A stretch of 5,914 bases of DNA from an uncultured Eubacteriales bacterium (GTDB lineage Bacteria; Bacillota; Clostridia; Oscillospirales; UMGS1783): NCBI GenBank assembly GCA_905209135.1, contig CAJLRT010000079.1, forward strand, positions 1-5,914, given 5' to 3'. Positions 1 through 5,853 of the stretch are shown one piece after another. Numbering within the stretch: the stretch's first letter is position 1; each line of letters begins with the position of its first letter. The position numbers were made by a program, and so were the translations under genes. The notes beneath the pieces are model-generated. The model did no database searches, had not been told where the DNA came from, and was given only the letters and a program-made list of their open reading frames with translations.

Positions 1-250
1 GGTCGATGCTCTCCCCGCCCGCATAGGACGGGTCGAAATCCCAGTATGTCATCAGCGAATCGACCGAGCCGTCCGTGGCCTTCGCCTTGTCCACGCCGGA
101 GAAGATGGGCTTGCCCCACTCCTCCTCGGTGATTGCGCCGTCCAGCGTCACTGCCGGCAGGCCGTTTACCGCATGCTCGGCCGCGAGGACGTTCGAGGCC
201 AGGCTAAGGAAGAGGACGAACGCAAGAAGCACTGACAATATTTTTTTCAT
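1..250 (-). CDS. Secreted protein with CBM9-like N-terminus (3'-truncated by window edge)
   Basis: Only the first 83 codons are present; the gene continues past the left edge. The start ATG at 250-248 is preceded by AAAGGAG (258-264) at a 7-base spacing. The protein opens with a clear Sec signal peptide: MKK, a hydrophobic run over residues 4-18, and a likely signal peptidase I site after VLA (residue 23). The mature part has the pattern 'VTLDGAITEEEWG' (residues 34-46) followed by a Trp-containing strand (MTYWDF, 67-72). An 'I/V-DG-x-I-x-E-x-EW' opening is typical of the family 9 carbohydrate-binding (CBM9/DOMON-like) fold, which is known to bind sugar chain ends in xylanases and related secreted proteins. 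It lies 21 bases downstream of the GH2 gene in the same direction, so it is probably the third gene of the operon and acts outside the cell on the same glycan. The full length and any catalytic domain are outside the window. The gene and export signal are certain; the CBM9 assignment is moderate because only about 60 mature residues are visible. Confidence 0.8.
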   Translation of the reverse strand, partial: MKKILSVLLAFVLFLSLASNVLAAEHAVNGLPAVTLDGAITEEEWGKPIFSGVDKAKATDGSVDSLMTYWDFDPSYAGGESID

Positions 251-257
251 GTTCATT

Positions 258-264
258 CTCCTTT
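258..264 (-). promoter_or_regulatory. Ribosome binding site of the CBM9-like gene
   Basis: The minus strand reads AAAGGAG, 7 bases before the ATG at 250. It sits in the 21-base gap after the TAA (272-274) of the GH2 gene. There is no room for a promoter or terminator, which supports co-transcription. Confidence 0.75.
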
Positions 265-271
265 ATCGTAA

Positions 272-3208
272 TTACTTGCCGCCGAGATAGTTTGCCAGGT
301 TCACAAGCAGCCGGTCGGCCGCGGGAGAGCCGGCGCCCTCGGCCAGGTCGAACGTGTTGACCGTGATATAGCCGCTGCCCCAGTTGTATGTGCCGCACTT
401 AATGCCGTAGAGCAGCGTGTAGTTGTTGGTTGTCGCATCGTCGCCGAGCAGCATCTGCACGCAGTGGATCTCGTCGGGCGTCGTTTTGAGCTGGTAGTAC
501 TTGGCGTTGTAAATATCCTCGTAATACAGAGGGTCGACAAGTCCGCCCGTCTGCAGGCCCTGCGTGAGCGCAGTATCGTACAGGACCGAGTCGGAGTGGT
601 ACAGCCAGTTCTGCGTGGTTGAAACGGCGACCTTGTCTTCAAAGGGCAGGCTGCCGTACGTGTACGCGTCGCCGCCCAGGGCCTCGGCCGTAACGCCGAC
701 GACATGGCAGCCCCCCTCCTGCGCCGCCGCATAGGCCGCGTCCAGGACGCTCTTTCCGGGCGTTCTGCCGATCAGGATGGTGCTCTTCTCCGGGACGGCC
801 TGGCCGCTGTATTCCACGACGGACGCGCCGTAGGATTTGTACACCCCGATCACCTCGTCGCTGAGTCCGTACTGATACACAGTGCCGGAGACTCTGGGCA
901 TATCGGCAACATTCGTCACCCAGAAGTTCTTGGCCGCGCTGCCGGCGTTTTCGCCGCTGAGGACCGCGCTTATGGTGTATTCTCCGCTCGGGAAATCGGC
1001 AAGGGATACGCTCTCGCTGAGCACGGGGACGACGAACGTCCCGTTTTCCGTGAGCGTGACCGTTTTGGACCACATCGTCTTCCCGCCGCCGGTGATGGAG
1101 ATGTACGCGCTGTATTCCCTGCCCTCTTCCAGCACGTTGATGTCCGAAAGGTCGACGGTGAGCTGGAGCTCGTCGGTGGAGTACAGGTTGTAGTTTCTGA
1201 GGTTGATACACCAGCGAAGGTCGTTCCAGCAGCCGCGCAGCGTATCGAACATGGTGGCCTTATGCGTCATTGCGCCCTCGAGTACGCCCTCGCCGCGGTA
1301 GCCGATATCCGGGCCCTGGGTCAGGGAGTAGCCGCTTATTCTGGGGTTGGAGCGGATATAGTCCGCAAGCAGGGAACGCTGTACAGCCGACAGGCGCTGG
1401 GACTCGATGATGAAGTCCTCCTGCGCGCCGTATATCTCGTTGAGCCGATACTCCTCGAACAGCCCGGAGAGAACTTTGAGCTGTGTCGCAATGTCGCTGT
1501 TATAGGAAAAGCTGAGGCCGTGGTTTTTCTCCTGTATCAGCGTATAGTAGTCGGATATGATATTGGGCTGGCTGCCCGCGCCCGCCTCCGACAGGAAAGA
1601 GGCGCGCACATCGCCCATGGAGCGGAACAGGTCGCCCACCGCCGCGTTGTACGGCATGGTGGGGTAAAAGTGCAGGTCGCCCATGCCGGAAAAGCTCTGC
1701 TGGAACGTTTCGTTCGTCGCTTCCACGCCGCCCTCGTTGCCCATGTACGCATTCCACTCGGACGAGCCGGGGTTGCAGGCGGAGGCGATCTCCAGCGTGT
1801 TGTCCCACCGGCCGGAGGACAGGAGCAGGAGCACGTCGTTGTCGATCCGGCGGACGACCTGCGGCGCGGATACGGCCGCCTCGAACCGCTGATTGGTATG
1901 GGTCACCTCCGTGCCGAAAGTCTCGTTGAGCATGCACAGCACGGAAAAGCTGACGTGGCTTCTGTCCCGCCGCGCAATCTGCGCGACCGACTCGTGGAAG
2001 AGCTCGGTCGTCCGCTCATAGTCCGTCTGCTTCCAGGACATGTACGGCTCCTCATACACCATCAGGCCGATTCTGTCGCAGTAGTCGAGCATCTCGGGCA
2101 GGGCCGGCGCGCTGATAAAGCGGACCATGTTAAAGCCGCTGGCCTTGTAATAGTCAAGCTGGTGAAGCTGCTTTTCGATGTCCGCGCCCACGTCGATGGA
2201 GCCGATGACATAGCTGCCGGTATGGCAGCTCTTCACAAAGAACCGCTCGCCGTTGAGCACAAAGTAGCCCTCGTCGTCCACGCGCAGGTCCTTGAAGCCG
2301 ACGGCTACGTCGGAATAGTCGCGCAGGCCGCTGCTTTTGTCCTCCAGCACGACGCTCACATCGTACAGGTTCGGTTCGTCGGGCGACCACGCCTTGAACG
2401 AATCCAGCTTCAACGTATAGGAAAGGACGCTGCGGCCCGGCTGGACGCGGAAGTTTTTCACCGACTGTACCAGGGAGAGGCCCGCGCCGCTCTCCTGCAT
2501 ATCCGTCGTGACGCGGACGCGGCTGGCGGTGTAGGACGCGTTGTCCACCGTGAGTTCCACATCGACCGTACCGTCCGCATAGTTCGTGTTCACATATGTA
2601 TCGACAATATGCACCTCCGGCACGACCCGGACGTACACGGGGGTCTGAATCCGCTGGGTGCCGCCGAACAGGCCCCAGGCGAGCTCGCCGTCGTGCCCGC
2701 CCTCGTGGGTGTCCTCCCCGCGGGGCGTATACAGGCGCAGCGCCAGCAGGTTCTCCTCGCCGTCGCGGATATAGTCGGTCACGTCAAAGGAGAAGCGCTC
2801 CACGCCGCCCTCGTGATCGCCGATATAGCTGCCGTTGAGCCATATTTTCGCATAGTACTGGACGCCCTCGAAATCAAGAACGACGCGCTGCCCCTCCTGA
2901 AGGCCCAGGTCGGCCTGGAAGATGTTGCCGAACCAGATGACGCTGGTCCAGGCGTCCTGCGCCGTATCATACGGCAGGGAGACGGTCTTGCCGCTGCCCA
3001 TAAAACCGGTGTACCATTCGTTTTCTTCACCGGAATTATTGCCGTCCACATAGACGTGCCAGTCGTCCTTGAGGCAGAGGGAAAGGTTCTGGTTCGCCGG
3101 AGCCTCTTTCGCGCTTGCCGAAAAGTCCGGCGCGGCGCCGCAGACGGCGAGCGCCAGCGCGGCGATCAGCAAAACGGCGGCGAGTACTTTAAAGCCCTTA
3201 GTCTTCAT
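272..3208 (-). CDS. Exported GH2-type glycoside hydrolase, catalytic glutamates present
   Basis: A 978-residue exported enzyme of the GH2 (clan GH-A) type, expected to release sugars from glycan ends by a retaining mechanism. Residues 1-33 are a signal peptide with a likely cleavage after ASA (31-33); 'LAVC' (20-23) is a poor lipobox. About 45-197 is the GH2 jelly-roll: 'FEGVQYYAKIWLNG' (113-126), 'HEGG' (132-135), 'FDVTDYI' (141-147). About 198-308 is the Ig-like domain. The barrel runs from 'LNGERFFVKS' (318-327) to about 660. 'RDRSH' (414-418) and 'MLNET' (426-430) match the GH2 block around the acid/base, giving E429; 'LSEAGAG' (539-545) gives nucleophile E541. Residues 662-768 form a beta-sandwich and about 772-978 a Rossmann-like module ending in a motif of the type 'PAADRLLVNL...YL'. 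At 978 residues it is at the long end for GH2, mainly because of the C-terminal module. The start is fixed by GGAGGTG 7 bases upstream. It follows its paralog by 21 bases and precedes the CBM9-like gene by 21. The Trp common before the acid/base in GH2 is absent. Substrate specificity (galactoside, glucuronide, mannoside or other) is not readable. Confidence 0.9.
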   Translation of the reverse strand: MKTKGFKVLAAVLLIAALALAVCGAAPDFSASAKEAPANQNLSLCLKDDWHVYVDGNNSGEENEWYTGFMGSGKTVSLPYDTAQDAWTSVIWFGNIFQADLGLQEGQRVVLDFEGVQYYAKIWLNGSYIGDHEGGVERFSFDVTDYIRDGEENLLALRLYTPRGEDTHEGGHDGELAWGLFGGTQRIQTPVYVRVVPEVHIVDTYVNTNYADGTVDVELTVDNASYTASRVRVTTDMQESGAGLSLVQSVKNFRVQPGRSVLSYTLKLDSFKAWSPDEPNLYDVSVVLEDKSSGLRDYSDVAVGFKDLRVDDEGYFVLNGERFFVKSCHTGSYVIGSIDVGADIEKQLHQLDYYKASGFNMVRFISAPALPEMLDYCDRIGLMVYEEPYMSWKQTDYERTTELFHESVAQIARRDRSHVSFSVLCMLNETFGTEVTHTNQRFEAAVSAPQVVRRIDNDVLLLLSSGRWDNTLEIASACNPGSSEWNAYMGNEGGVEATNETFQQSFSGMGDLHFYPTMPYNAAVGDLFRSMGDVRASFLSEAGAGSQPNIISDYYTLIQEKNHGLSFSYNSDIATQLKVLSGLFEEYRLNEIYGAQEDFIIESQRLSAVQRSLLADYIRSNPRISGYSLTQGPDIGYRGEGVLEGAMTHKATMFDTLRGCWNDLRWCINLRNYNLYSTDELQLTVDLSDINVLEEGREYSAYISITGGGKTMWSKTVTLTENGTFVVPVLSESVSLADFPSGEYTISAVLSGENAGSAAKNFWVTNVADMPRVSGTVYQYGLSDEVIGVYKSYGASVVEYSGQAVPEKSTILIGRTPGKSVLDAAYAAAQEGGCHVVGVTAEALGGDAYTYGSLPFEDKVAVSTTQNWLYHSDSVLYDTALTQGLQTGGLVDPLYYEDIYNAKYYQLKTTPDEIHCVQMLLGDDATTNNYTLLYGIKCGTYNWGSGYITVNTFDLAEGAGSPAADRLLVNLANYLGGK

Positions 3209-3215
3209 ATCATTA

Positions 3216-3222
3216 CACCTCC
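3216..3222 (-). promoter_or_regulatory. Ribosome binding site of the GH2 gene
   Basis: The minus strand reads GGAGGTG with a 7-base spacer before the ATG at 3208. It lies inside the 21-base gap after the TAA (3230-3232) of the upstream lipoprotein gene. An ATG inside the spacer (TAATGATATG) opens a frame that stops at once, so 3208 is the start. Confidence 0.8.
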
Positions 3223-3229
3223 GGCATAC

Positions 3230-5455
3230 TTAATTGCTTGCAAGGCGGAGCAGCAGGGCGTCCGTAAACGGATTTGCGCGCTCCGTATTCAGCGTGCAGA
3301 GAGATACCGTGCCGCCGTCCGTTTCAAACACGCCGCACACAAGCGCCGTGGCCGTGGAGCCATCCGCCGAGACGCTGAGACCGGACACGACCGGGACCTG
3401 CGGCGATGCGTAAAAGGCCGCGCCTGTAAATATGTCGCCAAATTCCGCGCCGGTCAGGTAGCCGCCCGCCGCGGCAGAACCGGCAGTGTATTCGCCCGCC
3501 GCGGCGAACACGGCCGGCATCGGCGCTTCCGACGCCTCCACGGGCAGACCTGCAAAGCCGAAATTCTGCGGCGCGAGCAGGATCAGGTTTTTCGCGGAGG
3601 ACGCTTTTTCCAGCAGGGTCTGATCGGTGCAGCCCGCGCCCAGGATCACCGTGCCGCTCTCCGCGCCGGTATAGTCCGCGACAGCCGCGCCCTGCTCGGA
3701 AAGCAGGGTTTTCTGGTGCTCGGAAAGCCCCGCTGCATAGACCGTTGCGCTGATGCGGGGCAGGGCCGCACGGTCGCTCACATGGAAGTACATTTCGCCG
3801 CAGGTGGGATGGCCGCCGTACACGAGCTCGCACGCCACCTGATAGCGGCCGGGCGCATAGCCGGCAAGCGGGATCGACTCGTCCAGGACGGCGGTTACAT
3901 GCCCGCCGGAGAGGTCGGCCTCGACGGTTTTGGTGTAGGCCAGCCCCTGCTCGCCCACAATGCTGATTTTCACGCTGTACGGTTTCGGGTCCAGCACCTC
4001 AAAATTGGAGATTCCCACCCTCAGGCGCAGAGAATCGGTAGTGTACAGATTCGTCCGGTCGGCCGAAACGGTGAAGCGCAGGTCGTTGAGGCTGTCGGGC
4101 ATGACGTCGGCAAACGAGGTTTTCACATATGTCATATCCATCGCGACGATCACGCCGGCGACGTCCGATTCCCGCGCCGCTGTGATCAGCGCCGCCATAT
4201 CGCCGACTTCGGCCGTATCGGCCAGGCTCTCCGCCTCGGCCGCGGCGAAATCCGCGCCCGCGCCCGCGCTTTCATACCAGCGCACAAGGCTCTCGCCCTC
4301 GGCCCGGGCATCGCTGCCGTAGGCGAGCGAAAGGCGCACAAGCCCGCCGTCCTCTATGCCGCGCAGCGCCGCGCTGTCCGCGCCGCCGGAAGCCTGAAAG
4401 GAGGCCGCGCCGTCAAACCCGACCGCGCTGATGTGATCGTCCTGCACGGCGGCGCTGTCCTGAAAGGCCAGCAGGCCGAGACGGTCGCAATAGTCCAGCA
4501 TGGCCTCTGTGGGCGCGCCGTCCGCCACGCAGACGGCGTTGAAGCCCGACGTTTTAATATAGTTCAGGATATCGCGGACGCCGCCCAGCGCGTCCGCCAG
4601 CGTGATTTCGGCGCATTTGATAAACGTGCGCTCGCCGTTGACCGAATAGAAGCCGTCCCCGTCGACCGAAACCGACTTGAACCCGACATAGTCGGAATAG
4701 CCGTCCCCGTCCAGCGTGACGCTAACTTTATATATGTAGGGGTTCTTGTACCCCCATTCAATCACGTCCGGCATATCCAGTTCAATGCTCTGCACGGAGC
4801 TTCCGGCCGGTATGGACACCGCCTGCGTGCGCTCTGCCGCGGGGGCGTTATTGTCCATCGAAGTCAGCACGACCGACAGCGTTTTTTCAGCCTGGGCGTC
4901 CCCCATATTGCGGACGCCGACATGCAGGGAAATTTTTCCGCTCTCCATATCGAGGCCGGTGGAAACGCCCTCCACCATGACCTCGGGACGCACTTCCACT
5001 GTCACTTTGCTGCCCGGTGAAACGAGTTCGCCGCTGCAGCGCATGACAAGGGTATTGCTCCCGCTTTTTTTGATCTGCTTTGTGACGTCGATCACGGGAT
5101 CCGGCGTCAGCTCCCGGCCGTTGAGCCACAGTTTCTCGCCGCCGCAGGTATCGTGCAGGCGGAGCAGGACCCGGTCCCCCCTGCCCGCGTCCAGCGAGCA
5201 CCTGAAGGCGTTGCTGTAGTAGCAGCCGCCGCCGGCCCCGTTTTCCATGCAGGCCTGGCTCAGGGTCAGGGCTTCACCCTCGGCAAAACCCTTGACGGCC
5301 GTTTCTTCATCGAGCGTGTCCGCAGGCGCGGCATACCAGCCGTCGGACAGAGAGACGGCCTTCTGCCCGCCTCCGCCGCCGCAGCCGGACAGCGCAGACG
5401 CCAGGGTGAACAGGCACAGCAGAACACAGATGCTTCTCCCAATGCTTTTTTTCAT
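3230..5455 (-). CDS. GH2-like lipoprotein with shortened barrel, probable pseudoenzyme
   Basis: A 741-residue lipoprotein and paralog of the downstream GH2 enzyme. I start it at 5455 (MKKSIG), not at the in-frame ATG 24 bases further up, because GGGAGG lies 5 bases before 5455 and the resulting signal peptide is classic. The lipobox 'LSGC' puts the acylated Cys at residue 25, followed by a five-glycine linker (26-30), so it should be anchored to the outer face of the membrane. About 35-158 is a jelly-roll ('KLWLNG', 108-113), about 160-262 an Ig-like domain, then a barrel remnant ('VNGERTFIK', 272-280; 'MLDYCDR', 319-325), a beta-sandwich (457-560) and a Rossmann-like module (565-741). 'MLDYCDR' is identical in the paralog, and about 20 of 44 positions match from NDLR (457) onward. 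From that heptapeptide to NDLR there are 132 residues against 283 in the paralog, and neither an acid/base 'NE' nor an 'SE-x-G' nucleophile is found. The missing stretch carries both catalytic residues in the sibling. I infer loss of hydrolysis and a binding, scaffold or partner role. The middle (about 350-435) is rich in Ala, Gly, Asp and Glu. First gene of the operon. Confidence 0.88.
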   Translation of the reverse strand: MKKSIGRSICVLLCLFTLASALSGCGGGGGQKAVSLSDGWYAAPADTLDEETAVKGFAEGEALTLSQACMENGAGGGCYYSNAFRCSLDAGRGDRVLLRLHDTCGGEKLWLNGRELTPDPVIDVTKQIKKSGSNTLVMRCSGELVSPGSKVTVEVRPEVMVEGVSTGLDMESGKISLHVGVRNMGDAQAEKTLSVVLTSMDNNAPAAERTQAVSIPAGSSVQSIELDMPDVIEWGYKNPYIYKVSVTLDGDGYSDYVGFKSVSVDGDGFYSVNGERTFIKCAEITLADALGGVRDILNYIKTSGFNAVCVADGAPTEAMLDYCDRLGLLAFQDSAAVQDDHISAVGFDGAASFQASGGADSAALRGIEDGGLVRLSLAYGSDARAEGESLVRWYESAGAGADFAAAEAESLADTAEVGDMAALITAARESDVAGVIVAMDMTYVKTSFADVMPDSLNDLRFTVSADRTNLYTTDSLRLRVGISNFEVLDPKPYSVKISIVGEQGLAYTKTVEADLSGGHVTAVLDESIPLAGYAPGRYQVACELVYGGHPTCGEMYFHVSDRAALPRISATVYAAGLSEHQKTLLSEQGAAVADYTGAESGTVILGAGCTDQTLLEKASSAKNLILLAPQNFGFAGLPVEASEAPMPAVFAAAGEYTAGSAAAGGYLTGAEFGDIFTGAAFYASPQVPVVSGLSVSADGSTATALVCGVFETDGGTVSLCTLNTERANPFTDALLLRLASN

Positions 5456-5460
5456 TGCAA

Positions 5461-5466
5461 CCTCCC
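5461..5466 (-). promoter_or_regulatory. Ribosome binding site that fixes the lipoprotein start
   Basis: The minus strand reads GGGAGG, followed by TTGCA and the ATG at 5455. The alternative ATG at 5479 lies upstream of this site, has no comparable Shine-Dalgarno sequence in front of it, and would put eight extra residues before the MKK signal-peptide start. Confidence 0.75.
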
Positions 5467-5502
5467 ATAAAATGAACAAAGTGTTTGTATTTCGTTAATA
5501 AA

Positions 5503-5511
5503 AGAATACCA
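5503..5511 (-). promoter_or_regulatory. Possible extended -10 promoter element of the operon
   Basis: The minus strand reads TGGTATTCT, a TG-n extension followed by a 4/6 match to TATAAT, about 48 bases upstream of the lipoprotein start. No good -35 hexamer lies 16-18 bases further up, so this is only the best of several weak candidates in AT-rich DNA. The position would give a leader of about 40 bases, which is reasonable for the first gene of an operon. Confidence 0.25.
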
Positions 5512-5700
5512 GATATAAATTGATATTTACTATGCAAAACTCGCTGTTTTATATTGTAATTCCGCCATAAATTGTTGTTTTTTCGGAGGAACATGTTGAA
5601 AATATGATATTTCCCAAGCGAAAACTTGTCCGCATTTTTCAGGCGGAAAGCGATCCTGATTTTGGGGACAGGGCAGACATGCAGCGGCCCGCAGACGGGC

Positions 5701-5752
5701 GCGGGTGCGGGCCGCGGGTGCGCGCGCGGGCCGCGGGCGTGGGGCGTGGGGC
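5701..5752. repeat. Short GC-rich direct repeats
   Basis: A block of almost pure G and C with internal repetition. The 14-mer at 5707-5720 (GCGGGCCGCGGGTG) recurs at 5726-5739 with one change. GCGGGTGCG occurs at 5701-5709 and 5714-5722. GTGGGGC occurs twice in tandem at 5739-5752. The 60 bases from 5701 are 88% GC. This could be low-complexity coding sequence of a high-GC genome or a hard-to-sequence, hard-to-assemble stretch at a contig join. Confidence 0.6.
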
Positions 5753-5803
5753 GAGCTCGAGGGCGAGGTGGACGACGCCACGCGCGACGCCACGCTGTCG
5801 TAG
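5750..5803 (+). CDS. Likely C-terminal end of an unidentified high-GC gene
   Basis: In this frame the last codons read GELEGEVDDATRDATLS and then TAG (5801-5803). Every sense codon ends in G or C, and the acidic composition looks like a real protein tail, not random translation. The frame is open back to 5660 (TGA at 5657), but the part before 5750 translates to an Arg/Ala/Gly-rich low-complexity string across the composition boundary, so I do not trust it as coding. The tail lies 50 bases before the HIT-family start in the same direction and may be the previous gene of that locus. I do not recognise the family. Confidence 0.4.
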   Translation, partial: GELEGEVDDATRDATLS

Positions 5804-5808
5804 GCTGA

Positions 5809-5829
5809 CGCCGCCCCGTCGGGGCGGCG
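5809..5829 (+). terminator. GC-rich hairpin between the upstream tail and the HIT gene
   Basis: Perfect 9-base inverted repeat CGCCGCCCC / GGGGCGGCG around a 3-base loop (GTC), 5 bases after the TAG at 5803. The position suits a terminator of the preceding gene, but no T-run follows. It could therefore be a non-canonical high-GC terminator or a simple mRNA structure upstream of the HIT gene. Confidence 0.4.
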
Positions 5830-5853
5830 CACGGAAAGGAAGGAGAGGGCGCC

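Larger units (their letters stand above)
5456..5640. other. AT-rich intergenic leader region upstream of the operon
   Basis: About 185 bases without a credible gene. Hand-counted GC is 27% for 5461-5520, 28% for 5521-5580 and 37% for 5581-5640, against clearly GC-rich genes to the left. This fits a promoter and regulatory region for the leftward operon. It contains a small palindrome, aaatat-g-atattt (5600-5612), and a weak 5-base stem (tccgc/gcgga) at its right edge. Neither can be tied to a known regulator. Confidence 0.6.

Noticed and set aside
3138..3151. LAVC in the signal peptide of the GH2 enzyme as a lipobox
   Set aside because: The residue before Cys is Val, whereas Gly, Ala or Ser is expected. 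A type I cleavage site (ASA) lies ten residues later, so I treat the enzyme as secreted and not lipid-anchored.
704..5020. Plus-strand open frame of 1,438 codons
   Set aside because: It is the exact codon-register antisense of two genes with clear GH2 homology, export signals and ribosome sites, and it runs through their spacer. Its openness is explained by the lack of TTA, CTA and TCA codons in the sense genes. The translation is low-complexity and rich in Arg, His, Ala and Val, with no recognisable domain.
5456..5479. Eight-residue longer start for the lipoprotein (MFILWEVA before MKK)
   Set aside because: The ribosome site GGGAGG lies inside this stretch, correctly spaced for the ATG at 5455, and the signal peptide is normal only from MKK.
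5454..5571. Apparent repeat of TTTATGG...CAAT near the lipoprotein start and about 100 bases upstream (minus strand)
   Set aside because: The similarity is short and imperfect; in AT-rich DNA with purine-rich ribosome-site-like segments it is expected by chance.
5646..5659. Catabolite-repression (cre) operator candidate GGAAAGCGATCCTG
   Set aside because: Only about 6 of 10 constrained positions of the cre consensus match, it is not palindromic, and it sits at the edge of the composition break.
5626..5808. Plus-strand open frame of 60 codons across the composition break
   Set aside because: It begins in the AT-rich leader and continues into the GC-rich block with a Gly/Arg-rich translation. 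The neighbouring frame ending at TAG 5801-5803 has better codon third positions and a protein-like tail.
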